Assembly (NCBI GenBank): GCA_006844585.1
Contig: SPJM01000345.1
Location: 1-62,537, forward strand
Origin: Methylococcaceae bacterium
Lineage (GTDB): Bacteria > Pseudomonadota > Gammaproteobacteria > Methylococcales > Methylomonadaceae
Reading direction: 5' to 3'
Length of the DNA: 62,537 bases
Shown: piece by piece, positions 20,570 through 29,887 of the stretch
Layout: each line of letters starts with the position of its first letter
Position numbering within the stretch: position 1 is the first letter of the stretch
Program-made: the position numbers and the translations under genes
Notes under the pieces: generated by a model
What the model saw: only the letters and a program-made list of their open reading frames with translations
Told to the model about the DNA's origin: nothing
Database searches by the model: none

Positions 20570-20599
20570 TTGCAATTGAAAAACTCCAATTGTTATAAT
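20570..20599 (+). promoter_or_regulatory. Sigma-70 promoter for the tRNA-Val pair
   Basis: The -35 TTGCAA (20570-20575) and the -10 TATAAT (20594-20599) are spaced by 18 bases, placed 24 bases before the first tRNA. This fits a strong tRNA promoter. Confidence 0.7.
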
Positions 20600-20623
20600 T
20601 ACTGGCTTTGAAAGGTAGGCGAC

Positions 20624-20700
20624 AGGCGCGTAGCTCAGTTGGTTAGAGCACCACCTTGACATGGTGGGGGTCGGTGGTTCGAATCCACTCGCGCCTACCA
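20624..20700 (+). tRNA. tRNA-Val (anticodon GAC)
   Basis: 77 nt with encoded CCA. Acceptor stem AGGCGCG pairs with CGCGCCT, a standard D arm GCTCAGTTGGTTAGAGC, anticodon stem CCACC/GGTGG around loop TTGACAT (GAC at 20658-20660), and T arm with GGTTCGAATCC. All arms pair and the conserved D-loop GG is present. Confidence 0.97.
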
Positions 20701-20714
20701 ACTAAGCAGATTAC

Positions 20715-20789
20715 AGGCGCGTAGCTCAGTTGCAGAGCGCCACCTTTACATGGTGGAGGTCAGTGGTTCAAATCCATTCGCGCCTACCA
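20715..20789 (+). tRNA. tRNA-Val (anticodon TAC), with atypical D loop
   Basis: 75 nt with encoded CCA. Same acceptor stem as its neighbour, anticodon stem CCACC/GGTGG around loop TTTACAT (TAC, Val). The D arm reads GCTCAGTTGCAGAGC: the loop is two bases shorter than in the upstream copy, and the conserved G18-G19 pair that docks with the T loop appears reduced to a single G. The T stem has one G-T pair. It looks like a tandem duplicate of tRNA-Val(GAC) with a changed anticodon; it may be functional or decaying. Confidence 0.8.
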
Positions 20790-20811
20790 ATATAGATTCA
20801 TAGAGTAACGT

Positions 20812-20840
20812 AAAAAGCATCCTTAGTGGTGCTTTTTTTT
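20812..20840 (+). terminator. Probable terminator between tRNA-Val and thrS
   Basis: AAAAAGCA pairs with TGCTTTTT around a short loop, extended by U-G and C-G pairs and followed by T residues. It lies 23 bases after the second tRNA and 18 bases before the thrS ATG, so it may also act as an attenuator for thrS. Confidence 0.6.
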
Positions 20841-20858
20841 ATTGCAGAGAAAAAACAA

Positions 20859-22766
20859 ATGCCAGTTATAACGCTACCGGATGGTTCACAACGACAATTT
20901 GATCAAGCCGTTTCTGTTCTGGATGTGGCGCAGTCAATCGGCGCCGGTCTTGCTAAAGCAACTTTGGCTGGAAAAGTTAACGGCGCAACCGTTGATGCGT
21001 CAACGCTGATTGAACAAGACTCTACTCTGCAAATCTTGACAGCCAAAGATGAAGAGGGGGTTGATGTTATTCGACACTCTACTGCGCATTTATTGGCCCA
21101 AGCCGTTAAGCAATTATTTCCAAATGCCCAAGTTACCATCGGTCCTGTTGTTGAAAACGGCTTTTATTATGACTTTTCCTATGAAAGGCCGTTTACGCCG
21201 GAAGACCTAAAAGCAATAGAAAAGAAAATGCAACAGTTGGTCGCAGAGGATATTGCGATTAATCGTTCCGTTTTATCGCGCGATGAAGCGGTCGGCTTCT
21301 TTAAAGGTCTAGGTGAAGATTATAAGGCCGAGATTATTGAGTCAATTCCATCGAACGAAGATCTATCGCTTTACCAACAAGGCGACTTTACCGACTTATG
21401 CCGCGGACCCCATGTTCCTTCCACCGGCAAATTGAAATCCTTCAAGTTGATGAAGATAGCAGGCGCTTATTGGCGCGGCGATTCCAATAACGAAATGCTG
21501 CAGCGTATTTACGGCACTGCTTGGGGCGATAAGAAAGAATTAAAGGCCTATTTGCACAGGTTGGAAGAAGCGGAAAAACGCGACCATAGAAAACTGGGTA
21601 AAGCTTTAGGTTTGTTTCATGCTCAAGAAGAAGCGCCGGGCATGGTGTTTTGGCATGATAAAGGTTGGACAATTTATCAACAAGTTGAGCAATATATTCG
21701 CGAAAAACTACGCGCTAATGGCTACGGCGAGGTTAAAACGCCGCAAGTTGTCGATCGGTCATTATGGGAAAAATCCGGCCATTGGGACAAATTTGGCGAT
21801 ATGATTTTTACAACGCATTCGGAAACGCGCGATTATGCGATTAAGCCGATGAATTGTCCTTGTCATATCCAAATCTATAATCAAGGTTTGAAAAGTCATC
21901 GCGATTTGCCGATACGCATGGCTGAGTTCGGTTCCTGTCACCGCAACGAGCCGTCTGGCACATTGCATGGATTAATGCGGGTCAGAAACTTTGTGCAAGA
22001 CGACGCGCATATTTTCTGTACCGAAGCACAAATACAGTCGGAAGTCTCAACCTTTATTGATCTGTTATTTGAGGTTTATAAGGACTTCGGCTTTGAAGAG
22101 ATTATAATTAAATTATCTACTCGCCCTGAAAACAGAGTGGGCGATGATGCGGTTTGGGACAAGGCCGAAAACGCTTTGGAATTGGCTTTGAACAATAAAG
22201 GCCTGGATTGGGAATTACAACCGGGCGAAGGCGCTTTTTACGGACCTAAGATTGAATTTTCATTAAAAGACTGCATCGGTCGAGTTTGGCAGTGCGGAAC
22301 AATTCAGGTGGACTTTTCCATGCCTGGAAGATTGGGCGCTACATACATTGCCGAAGACGGCTCCAAACAAACCCCGGTCATGCTGCATCGCGCTGTACTC
22401 GGGTCTTTGGAACGCTTTATCGGTATCTTAATTGAAAACCATGCCGGAACATTCCCATTATGGCTCTCACCGGTTCAAGTAGTGGTGATGTGTATTACCC
22501 AGCGACAGGCGGAATATGCTGAACAAATTGTACAAGAATTGGAATTTCAGGGTCTGAGAACAAAAATAGACTTGAGAAATGAGAAAATAGGCTTTAAAAT
22601 TCGCGAGCATTCTATGCAACGCGTGCCGTACCAAATTATATTGGGCGACAAAGAATTAGAAGACCAGTCCGTGACGGTGCGTACGCAAAAAGGCGAAGAT
22701 TTGGGTAGTTTGCCGTTGAGTCAGTTTATAGAACGACTTCAAGATGAAATAGCAAACAAAAAATAA
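20859..22766 (+). CDS. thrS: Threonine-tRNA ligase
   Basis: Class II synthetase charging tRNA-Thr, with TGS, editing and catalytic domains. Seen: the TGS start [19 protein letters not shown], the editing-domain motifs [17 protein letters not shown] (HxxxH) and [10 protein letters not shown], class II motif 2 ([11 protein letters not shown]), the zinc ligand in PMNCPCH, motif 3 [12 protein letters not shown], and an anticodon-binding C-terminal domain. Start 20859 aligns exactly with the E. coli N-terminus; an upstream GTG at 20826 lies inside a hairpin and is rejected. 635 residues, near the usual 642. Confidence 0.97.
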   Translation: MPVITLPDGSQRQFDQAVSVLDVAQSIGAGLAKATLAGKVNGATVDASTLIEQDSTLQILTAKDEEGVDVIRHSTAHLLAQAVKQLFPNAQVTIGPVVENGFYYDFSYERPFTPEDLKAIEKKMQQLVAEDIAINRSVLSRDEAVGFFKGLGEDYKAEIIESIPSNEDLSLYQQGDFTDLCRGPHVPSTGKLKSFKLMKIAGAYWRGDSNNEMLQRIYGTAWGDKKELKAYLHRLEEAEKRDHRKLGKALGLFHAQEEAPGMVFWHDKGWTIYQQVEQYIREKLRANGYGEVKTPQVVDRSLWEKSGHWDKFGDMIFTTHSETRDYAIKPMNCPCHIQIYNQGLKSHRDLPIRMAEFGSCHRNEPSGTLHGLMRVRNFVQDDAHIFCTEAQIQSEVSTFIDLLFEVYKDFGFEEIIIKLSTRPENRVGDDAVWDKAENALELALNNKGLDWELQPGEGAFYGPKIEFSLKDCIGRVWQCGTIQVDFSMPGRLGATYIAEDGSKQTPVMLHRAVLGSLERFIGILIENHAGTFPLWLSPVQVVVMCITQRQAEYAEQIVQELEFQGLRTKIDLRNEKIGFKIREHSMQRVPYQIILGDKELEDQSVTVRTQKGEDLGSLPLSQFIERLQDEIANKK

Positions 22767-22774
22767 TGGTAATG

Positions 22775-22791
22775 TGGAGGATTAGAGCATC
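22775..22791 (+). promoter_or_regulatory. infC Shine-Dalgarno and non-canonical AUC start
   Basis: TGGAGG (22775-22780) is followed 8 bases later by ATC (22789-22791). An in-frame TAG lies two codons upstream of the ATC and no ATG, GTG or TTG occurs before residue 21, yet the intervening codons encode conserved IF3 N-terminal residues ([14 protein letters not shown]). The start must be ATC, the kind of rare codon through which IF3 represses its own translation in E. coli (AUU there). Confidence 0.82.
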
Positions 22792-23313
22792 GCTTCTAAA
22801 AAAGATACAACACGCTTAAATAACGATATAACAGCAAGGCGTGTCAGAGTGATTGGCGCTGAAAGCGAGCAAATTGGTATTATTTCATTGGCCGAAGCTA
22901 AGCAATTAGCTTATGAAGCCAATATGGATTTGGTGGAGATTTCCCCAAATGCTGATCCTCCCGTTTGTAAAGTTATGGATTACGGCAAATATGTTTTTGA
23001 GCAAAACAAAAAACAACAAGCCGCAAAGAAAAAACAAAAGCTGATACAAGTTAAGGAAATTAAGTTTCGACCGGGAACGGAAGAGGGCGATTATCAAGTA
23101 AAACTGAGGAATCTGACTAAATTCCTGTCTGAAGGCAATAAAACAAAAATCACCATACGTTTCCGAGGTAGAGAGATGGCTCACCGGGAAATCGGAATGG
23201 AGTTGCTCAAGCGAGTCGAGAAGGATTTGGATGAATTAGCCGCAGTAGAGCAATATCCGAAAATGGAAGGTCGCCAAATGGTGATGGTTTTAGGACCTAA
23301 AAAGAAAAAATAA
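22789..23313 (+). CDS. infC: Translation initiation factor IF-3
   Basis: Binds the 30S subunit and proofreads start-codon selection. Seen: N-terminal IF3_N domain with [20 protein letters not shown] and [13 protein letters not shown] [19 protein letters not shown], a Lys-rich linker (about residues 78-95), and the C-terminal domain with [13 protein letters not shown] and [15 protein letters not shown]. 174 residues when begun at the ATC codon at 22789, close to the usual 170-180; starting at GTG 22849 would remove 20 conserved residues. Followed by rpmI and rplT. Confidence 0.93.
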   Translation: MASKKDTTRLNNDITARRVRVIGAESEQIGIISLAEAKQLAYEANMDLVEISPNADPPVCKVMDYGKYVFEQNKKQQAAKKKQKLIQVKEIKFRPGTEEGDYQVKLRNLTKFLSEGNKTKITIRFRGREMAHREIGMELLKRVEKDLDELAAVEQYPKMEGRQMVMVLGPKKKK

Positions 23314-23342
23314 AGCAGGGTGTTTTTTACATCCTTATAAAT

Positions 23343-23415
23343 CGGGACAGGTTTATTAAAGAGCATAGCGCTCAAAAATTCGGCCGGGCCAAGCATTTTG
23401 CCTTGTCGTTTTTTT
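23343..23415 (+). promoter_or_regulatory. Structured leader or attenuator upstream of rpmI
   Basis: Between infC and rpmI, GACAGG (about 23345-23350) can pair with CCTTGTC (23401-23407) with one bulged base, enclosing small hairpins including GAGC/GCGCTC at 23361-23373; seven T residues follow (23409-23415). The location matches where L20 autoregulation of rpmI-rplT acts in other bacteria. Whether this structure is an L20 site or a partial terminator cannot be told from one sequence. Confidence 0.4.
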
Positions 23416-23451
23416 AACTCAGGGAAGTTTTAATCATACTGGAGAAAACAA

Positions 23452-23649
23452 ATGCCAAAAATGAAAAGCCATAGCGGCGCCGCTAAACGGTTTAAAAAAA
23501 CCGGTAAAGGTAAATTCAAATGTAATCAGTCGCATAGACGTCATATTTTGACCAAAAAGTCGACTAAAAGAAAAAGACAGCTACGTAAAGCGGCTACTCT
23601 TCATGCTTCAGATGCGCCAATGGTTGCGCGCTTGTTGCCTTACAGTTAA
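23452..23649 (+). CDS. rpmI: 50S ribosomal protein L35
   Basis: Small basic ribosomal protein bL35. Seen: [21 protein letters not shown] at the N-terminus (listed to its first 20 residues: [20 protein letters not shown]) and [19 protein letters not shown] in the middle. 65 residues, the family length. GGAG lies 8 bases before the ATG. rplT follows after 21 bases. Confidence 0.98.
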   Translation: MPKMKSHSGAAKRFKKTGKGKFKCNQSHRRHILTKKSTKRKRQLRKAATLHASDAPMVARLLPYS

Positions 23650-23670
23650 TTCACCTGACGAGAAGAGATT

Positions 23671-24033
23671 ATGCCTAGAGTAAAACGTGGCGTCACCGCC
23701 AGAGCAAGACACAAAAAGATTTTAAAACAGGCCAAAGGTTATTACGGTGCTCGCAGTCGCGTTTATCGCGTAGCCAAACAGGCTGTCATCAAAGCCGGTC
23801 AATATGCATACCGCGATCGCAAGCAAAGAAAGCGTCAATTTCGCGCCTTGTGGATTGTGCGGATCAATGCGGCGGCGCGCGCTTGCGGAATTTCCTACAG
23901 CCGTTTTATCAACGGTTTAACGAAAGCAAATGTGGCTATTGATCGTAAAGTATTAGCGGATATTGCTGTTCATGATATGGACGCCTTTGCAAAAATCGCT
24001 GAAATCGCAAAAGCCAATCAAAGTCAGCCCTAA
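23671..24033 (+). CDS. rplT: 50S ribosomal protein L20
   Basis: bL20, an early assembly protein of the 50S subunit and, in other bacteria, a translational repressor of its own operon. Seen: [36 protein letters not shown] and the C-terminal domain with [20 protein letters not shown]. 120 residues, as expected. GAAGAGA precedes the ATG by about 6 bases. A strong terminator follows after 30 bases, so pheST probably has its own promoter or depends on readthrough. Confidence 0.98.
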   Translation: MPRVKRGVTARARHKKILKQAKGYYGARSRVYRVAKQAVIKAGQYAYRDRKQRKRQFRALWIVRINAAARACGISYSRFINGLTKANVAIDRKVLADIAVHDMDAFAKIAEIAKANQSQP

Positions 24034-24063
24034 TTCCAGCGGTTGTAAATTCTTTTGATTTAA

Positions 24064-24105
24064 ACGTCTGACGCCTTTCCTATGAAAGGCGTCAGACGTT
24101 TTTAT
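24064..24105 (+). terminator. Strong Rho-independent terminator after rplT
   Basis: A perfect 16-bp stem (ACGTCTGACGCCTTTC against GAAAGGCGTCAGACGT) with a 4-base loop, followed by T-rich sequence. A-T symmetry on both flanks means it could also work on the opposite strand. Confidence 0.92.
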
Positions 24106-24106
24106 T

Positions 24107-24273
24107 TATATACTTCGCGCGGTCACGGTTGCGGTTTTCTATCGGGCGTTTTTGGCCGATAGCGGCGTTGCTGAAACAGTTACATAGCCAGCTATGCGCC
24201 TGTTTCAGCGCATTGCTCTCGAGCAAAAACAACTCACTATAAAATCCGCATCCGTAAACACGCGAGGTATATA
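24107..24273. repeat. Palindromic element, copy 1 (between rplT and pheS)
   Basis: A self-complementary stretch of 167 bp. The outer arms 24107-24138 and 24241-24273 pair over TATATAC-TCGCG and ACGG-TGCGG-TTT. The core 24170-24209 folds as GCTGAAACAG/CTGTTTCAGC, a 3x3 internal loop TTA/CGC, and CATAGC/GCTATG around a CA loop. The same core, with a different but self-complementary outer stem, occurs at 57226-57343. It carries no ORF and ends 33 bases before pheS. Confidence 0.75.
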
Positions 24274-24302
24274 TTCCTTCCACCTTTAACAAAGCGAGCT
24301 GA

Positions 24303-25325
<1,023 letters not shown>

Positions 25326-25339
25326 TACGGGGAAGTATT

Positions 25340-27715
25340 ATGCAAGTCAGTGAAGCTTGGTTAAGGGAGTTGGTCAACCCCGGAATTGAAACCGCAACAT
25401 TAATCGAACAATTGACCATGGCCGGGTTGGAAGTTGATGCTGTAGAGCCTGCGGCTGCGGAATTCAATAATGTTGTTGTTGCTCAAGTCGTTTCTATGGA
25501 GCAACACCCAAATGCCGATAAATTAAAAGTCTGTCAGGTTAATGTCGGCGAAGCCGAACCTGTTCAAATTGTCTGCGGCGCACAAAATGTCAGGCCGGGT
25601 TTAAAAATCCCTGCTGCTTTGATAGGCGCGGTTCTGCCCGGTGATTTTAAAATAAAAAAATCTAAACTCCGCGGTGAATTATCATTCGGCATGCTATGTT
25701 CCGAACAGGAGCTGGGGTTGGCGCCCGATGCTGATGGCTTAATGGAATTGTCAGATTCCGCGCCGGTCGGTACTGACATTAGAGAATACTTGTCATTGAA
25801 TGACTCGATGATAGAAGTCGATTTAACGCCGAATCGAGCTGATTGTTTAAGCGTTGAAGGCATTGCCCGCGAAATAGCCGTATTAAATAAACTGCCTATG
25901 CAAGCGGTTGCTTTTGAAAATAAAGCCGTCGAGCATGCACAACAACAATCTATTGCCGTAAACGAAGCGCAACATTGCCCGCGCTATTTAGGTCGCTTAA
26001 TTCAAAATGTCGACCCGAAAGCTGAAACCCCTTTATGGATGCAGGAAAAATTACGACGTTCCGGCATTCGTTCTTTAGGCCCTTTGGTAGATGTCACTAA
26101 TTACGTCTTGATAGAGTTAGGACAACCATTACATGCTTTTGATGCTGATACCCTACAAGGTGGAATACAGGTTAGAAAAAGCATAAAAGATGAATCATTA
26201 GCCTTGTTGAACGATCAAACCATCACCTTGGATGATGAGACTTTAGTCATTGCCGACGATAAAAGGGCTTTAGCGTTGGCCGGCGTCATGGGCGGCAGTG
26301 AAACAGCAGTGACTGATGATACGCGCAATATCTTTTTAGAATGCGCTTTTTTCAGTCCGATCAGTATTGCCGGTAAAGCGCGTCAATACGGTTTACATAC
26401 TGATTCTTCACATCGTTTTGAAAGAGGCGTGGACTTTACTTTACAGCATCGCGCAATCGAGCGCGCCACCCAGTTGATAGTCGATATTTGCGGCGGCAGT
26501 GTTGGAGCGATTAGTGAAGTCAAAGATGAAGCCTGTTTACCTGAACGAGCAGCCGTTCAATTAAGACCGCACCGCATTGAGAAAATATTGGGCGTGACTT
26601 TGTCTGGCGATGAGGTTCAACGGATTTTTAACGGATTGGGCATGCAAGTTGTCAGCAATGCTGACGGCTGGGAAATTACCCCGCCGGGTTTTCGTTTTGA
26701 CATTGCTATCGAAGCGGACTTACTGGAGGAAATCGGGCGCATCGTCGGTTATAACAATCTGCCCAACAGTTCCTTATTAATGCGTTCGGAACTGGGAACT
26801 GCCGTGGAAAGTATTCTACCTCAAGATAGAATTAAAGACTTTTTGGTGGATCGCGATTATCAAGAAGCTATTACTTATAGTTTTGTCGATGAAAATATCC
26901 AGCAATTAATTGCGCCGGATGATCAAACTATCAGTTTGAAAAACCCAATCTCATCTGAATTATCGGTGATGCGCACCACATTATGGTGTGGTTTGTTGAA
27001 TGCTGCTTTATATAACATCAATCGTCAACAAAGCCGAGTGCGTTTGTTTGAAACCGGCTTAAGTTTTTTGAGCAAGCAGGGCGAAACAGTGCAGCAAGCC
27101 AAAATCGCCGGTTTGGCCTCAGGTAATGTTAATGCTGAGCAGTGGGGTGAAAAAGCGCGTAAAGTCGATTTCTTTGATGTAAAGGCCGATCTGGAAGCGA
27201 TTTTTAAACTTACCGGTTACGCTGTTGATTTTAAAGCAGCCAAGCACCCGGCCTTACATCCTGGGCAATCCGCTCAATTAGTTCTAGCCGATGGCGAAGT
27301 CATGGGTTGCATGGGCATGTTGCATCCAACCCTGGAGCAACAACTAGGATTCGATAATAAGGTTTTCCTGTTTGAGCTGGACTTGGAATTGTTAACGCGC
27401 AAAAAAATTCCACAATTTAATGCCCTGTCTAAATTCCCATCGGTGAAGAGAGATTTGGCTGTTATTGTCGATGAAAAAACAACAGCCGCAGAAATTATTC
27501 GTTGTATTAATGACTGTCAGGAATCAGCCATTCGCGATGTGCATATTTTTGATATTTATCAAGGACAAGGGGTCGAAACCGGCAAAAAAAGTGTTGCATT
27601 GAGTTTAAATTTGCAAGATTATACTCAAACACTTACAGATTCTGAAATTGATGCTATATTTAGCAAAGTATTAGACACATTAACGAGCACATTAGGCGCA
27701 AAACTGAGGGATTAA
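25340..27715 (+). CDS. pheT: Phenylalanine-tRNA ligase beta subunit
   Basis: Large PheRS subunit with tRNA-binding and editing modules. Seen: MQVSEAWLRELVNP, a tRNA-binding EMAP-like domain (about residues 40-150) with QHPNADKLKVCQV, the B3/B4 editing core with LVDVTNYVLIELGQPLHAFD near 250-269, the B5 domain, and a C-terminal ferredoxin-fold anticodon-binding domain with FPSVKRDLAVIVDE. Length 791 matches the usual 790-800. GGGGAAG precedes the ATG. ihfA begins 4 bases after the stop. Confidence 0.97.
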   Translation: MQVSEAWLRELVNPGIETATLIEQLTMAGLEVDAVEPAAAEFNNVVVAQVVSMEQHPNADKLKVCQVNVGEAEPVQIVCGAQNVRPGLKIPAALIGAVLPGDFKIKKSKLRGELSFGMLCSEQELGLAPDADGLMELSDSAPVGTDIREYLSLNDSMIEVDLTPNRADCLSVEGIAREIAVLNKLPMQAVAFENKAVEHAQQQSIAVNEAQHCPRYLGRLIQNVDPKAETPLWMQEKLRRSGIRSLGPLVDVTNYVLIELGQPLHAFDADTLQGGIQVRKSIKDESLALLNDQTITLDDETLVIADDKRALALAGVMGGSETAVTDDTRNIFLECAFFSPISIAGKARQYGLHTDSSHRFERGVDFTLQHRAIERATQLIVDICGGSVGAISEVKDEACLPERAAVQLRPHRIEKILGVTLSGDEVQRIFNGLGMQVVSNADGWEITPPGFRFDIAIEADLLEEIGRIVGYNNLPNSSLLMRSELGTAVESILPQDRIKDFLVDRDYQEAITYSFVDENIQQLIAPDDQTISLKNPISSELSVMRTTLWCGLLNAALYNINRQQSRVRLFETGLSFLSKQGETVQQAKIAGLASGNVNAEQWGEKARKVDFFDVKADLEAIFKLTGYAVDFKAAKHPALHPGQSAQLVLADGEVMGCMGMLHPTLEQQLGFDNKVFLFELDLELLTRKKIPQFNALSKFPSVKRDLAVIVDEKTTAAEIIRCINDCQESAIRDVHIFDIYQGQGVETGKKSVALSLNLQDYTQTLTDSEIDAIFSKVLDTLTSTLGAKLRD

Positions 27716-27719
27716 CTGA

Positions 27720-28016
27720 ATGGCATTAACTAAAGCCGATTTTGCTGAAAGATTATTTGACGAGTTGGGTTTGAACAAACGCGAAGCCAAAGAAATGGTG
27801 GAGCTTTTTTTCGAGGAAATCAAGCTCTCATTGGAAAAGGGTGAACAAGTTAAAATTTCCGGATTTGGAAAATTTGAATTGAGAGATAAAAACAGTCGCC
27901 CCGGAAGAAACCCTAAAACCGGCGAAGAGATACCCATTACAGCCAGGCGTGTGGTAACATTCAGATCAGGCCAGAAACTTAAAGCGAGGGTTGAATCTTA
28001 TGCTGGAGCCCAGTAA
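27720..28016 (+). CDS. ihfA: Integration host factor alpha subunit
   Basis: DNA-bending HU/IHF-family protein, one half of the IHF heterodimer. Seen: [23 protein letters not shown] at the N-terminus (first 20: [20 protein letters not shown]), [13 protein letters not shown] near 46-58, and the intercalating arm [14 protein letters not shown] near 61-74. 98 residues, the normal size. Its position right after pheT is the standard gammaproteobacterial arrangement. Its 3' end overlaps the merR-type gene. Confidence 0.97.
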   Translation: MALTKADFAERLFDELGLNKREAKEMVELFFEEIKLSLEKGEQVKISGFGKFELRDKNSRPGRNPKTGEEIPITARRVVTFRSGQKLKARVESYAGAQ

Positions 28017-28353
28017 CAATAATGAATTGCCGACCATCCCGGCAAAACGCTATTTCACCATCGGCGAAGTCAGTGAATTATGTGCGGTTAAACCGCATGT
28101 GCTTCGCTACTGGGAACAGGAATTTTCCCAATTAAGCCCGGTAAAAAGACGCGGAAATAGACGTTATTACCAACGTCATGACGTATTAATGATAAGACAA
28201 ATTCGCTCTTTGCTGTATGAGCAAGGCTATACTATCGGAGGCGCCAGAGCGCATTTATCAAGCGATGACGCCAAAGAAGACAGCACTCGAACGCGTCAGC
28301 TAGTCCATCAAATGGTTGATGAATTAGAAGATATTTTAGAATTATTAAAATAA
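28000..28353 (+). CDS. MerR-family transcriptional regulator
   Basis: Winged-helix regulator of the short MerR subfamily that follows ihfA in many gammaproteobacteria; its targets are not known. Seen: [26 protein letters not shown] near residues 14-39 (HTH plus wing; key core [11 protein letters not shown]), [16 protein letters not shown] near 48-63, and a C-terminal helix for dimerisation. No effector-binding cysteines are present. Start ATG 28000 has GAGGG 9 bases upstream; an in-frame TTG at 27991 is less likely. Overlaps ihfA by 17 bases. Confidence 0.9.
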   Translation: MLEPSNNNELPTIPAKRYFTIGEVSELCAVKPHVLRYWEQEFSQLSPVKRRGNRRYYQRHDVLMIRQIRSLLYEQGYTIGGARAHLSSDDAKEDSTRTRQLVHQMVDELEDILELLK

Positions 28354-28477
28354 CCTAAAGCAACTTCCCGCCTGGCTTTGATTTTGTACGATAGACCCTG
28401 ACCGCTAAGGTAATTTGCTAGAAAATAGTGAAATGCCGCGTATAAAATTTAAGCTCTTATCGAATGATGAAATTTTA

Positions 28478-28504
28478 TTGTTTAAATTATTTATCGTCTA
28501 TAAT
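28478..28504 (+). promoter_or_regulatory. Candidate promoter of the CheZ-like gene
   Basis: TATAAT (28499-28504) with TTGTTT (28478-28483) 15 bases upstream, in the 179-base AT-rich gap after the merR-type gene and 29 bases before the next ATG. The spacing is short, so the -35 assignment is uncertain. Confidence 0.4.
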
Positions 28505-28532
28505 TTACAATAATCTGTTATAAACATTAGGA

Positions 28533-29081
28533 ATGGAAAAAATGTCAAATTCCGGTTCACATCAGCCTGATCTCGATTGGAGTCAAATTAAGGAAACAGT
28601 AAAATTATTGACGGTGTCAGTGGCTTTAGTGCAGACCAGCATGAAAGAAGGCGGTAATTCAGTAGATACTTTGACTGAATCATTTACCTCGATGGTCAGC
28701 CATATGAACGCTATTCAAGACTTACTTTTATCATTGGAAGATGGCGAAAAAAAAACAAATGCCTTGATGCATTGCCAGGATACACAAGGAAAAATACAGG
28801 CTTCTATCATTGCTTTTCAGTTTTATGATCGATTACAGCAGTGCTTAGATCATGTCACCTATAGCCTGAAAGATCTTTCCAAGCTGATTGATGACCCTCA
28901 AAGAATTTATAATCCATTGGAATGGAACCAATTTCAACAATCGATTCGCAACCGTTATACGATGGAATCGGAGAAAGTAATGTTCGATGCTATCTTACAA
29001 GGTAAAACCATGGAGGAAGCGATTCATTTAGCCAATAACGCTAAAGAAGAGGAAGATGAGGAGGATATCGAACTTTTCTGA
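28533..29081 (+). CDS. CheZ-like helical protein (hypothetical)
   Basis: Uncharacterised 182-residue, mostly helical, cytoplasmic protein. The central helix IIAFQFYDRLQQCLDHV (about residues 92-108) resembles the Q-x-x-D-R/L-x-x-Q pattern of CheZ and of chemotaxis-associated helical bundles, where the Gln and Asp act in dephosphorylation of CheY. The C-terminus is a flexible acidic tail ending EEDIELF, reminiscent of short C-terminal docking peptides. It starts ATG 28533, with AGGAA upstream. No chemotaxis genes are adjacent. The functional assignment is tentative; the fold resemblance is the main evidence. Confidence 0.55.
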   Translation: MEKMSNSGSHQPDLDWSQIKETVKLLTVSVALVQTSMKEGGNSVDTLTESFTSMVSHMNAIQDLLLSLEDGEKKTNALMHCQDTQGKIQASIIAFQFYDRLQQCLDHVTYSLKDLSKLIDDPQRIYNPLEWNQFQQSIRNRYTMESEKVMFDAILQGKTMEEAIHLANNAKEEEDEEDIELF

Positions 29082-29128
29082 TACAGCTTCATCTGATTCA
29101 TTAACGTTTTTGGGTTTAGGAATTATTC

Positions 29129-29280
29129 TAATCCCAGCTTTGTCTTTGTATCGCCATATGATATTCAACCTATTGATTCGTATAGATTAAAAAACTATGG
29201 TGGTTTTCCTGCTTGTAGTTCAATAACAATTTTCCATGTTTATCAATAACTTAAAAACATTACGGACAAGGCTGGGTTAA
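29129..29280. mobile_element. MITE-like element, copy 3 (152 bp, inverted)
   Basis: Left repeat TAATCCCAGCTTTGTC (29129-29144), right repeat GACAAGGCTGGGTTAA (29265-29280). Its reverse complement aligns with the left half of copy 1 (GTAAT-TTTTTA-TTATTGATAAACA), so it is inserted in the opposite orientation to copies 1 and 2. It ends one base before the ATG of the lipoprotein gene, with AAGG in the terminal repeat 10 bases before that ATG. Confidence 0.78.
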
Positions 29281-29281
29281 T

Positions 29282-29878
29282 ATGTATCCGTGTAAGAAAT
29301 ATACCGTTATTAGTTTATTTTCTTTTTTGAGCGCTTGTAGTGCGCTGGATCCTTATCAGCCGCCAAATGCAAATATTAGCGGGAAAGTGACTAATCCCTA
29401 TGCGACAGATCCTTTTCAACGGCGAATTCCCGATGAAAAACCGGTAAAGATTAAGACAAGTAAAAAAAACAGACCTGTTAAATTACCGGCGCCGCAACCC
29501 CCTGAACCCTTTGAGCCTATTATAACCCAGCAACCGGTTTTCATTCCCGAGCCGACTTTTTCGCCGGCGGTTGTCGCTTTGCTTAGTCAGTCCGAAAAAA
29601 ATAGTCGAGCGGGCGATTTAGCCTCATCCGTTTCATTATTAGAGAGAGCCTTGCGCATAGAGCCGAGAAATCCGGCTTTGACCTATAAATTGGCCGAGTT
29701 GCGGGTTAAACAAAGCAAGCCTCGTTTAGCTGAAAATTTAGCAAAAAAAGCCGCTTTATTGGCCGGTAAGAATAAGATGCTCAAGAAAAAAAGTTGGCTG
29801 TTAATCAGCAAAGCAAGACAAATGCAGAATAATTTTCATGGCGCAAAAGAAGCCAAGTTAAAGGCGGAAGGTTTATAA
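29282..29878 (+). CDS. TPR-containing lipoprotein
   Basis: Predicted envelope lipoprotein of unknown function. Seen: a short signal peptide with lipobox LSAC (Cys near residue 19), a Pro-rich low-complexity spacer (about 20-95; PAPQPPEPFEPI), and C-terminal tetratricopeptide-like helices (about 97-190; GDLASSVSLLERALRIEPRN followed by a second repeat). Residue Ala/Asp after the Cys suggests outer-membrane sorting is possible but not certain. Its start codon follows the end of a MITE-like element by one base, so its translation signals come from the repeat. Confidence 0.8.
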   Translation: MYPCKKYTVISLFSFLSACSALDPYQPPNANISGKVTNPYATDPFQRRIPDEKPVKIKTSKKNRPVKLPAPQPPEPFEPIITQQPVFIPEPTFSPAVVALLSQSEKNSRAGDLASSVSLLERALRIEPRNPALTYKLAELRVKQSKPRLAENLAKKAALLAGKNKMLKKKSWLLISKARQMQNNFHGAKEAKLKAEGL

Positions 29879-29887
29879 GATTTTTCC

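Noticed and set aside
20826..20858. GTG 20826 as the thrS start
   Set aside because: It falls inside the T-tract hairpin before thrS, and the encoded residues are not part of ThrS; the ATG at 20859 aligns with the E. coli N-terminus.
24107..24273. Palindromic element considered as a CRISPR repeat
   Set aside because: Only one copy occurs at each site, with no regular spacers; it is a dispersed palindrome, not an array. No CRISPR array was found anywhere in the window.
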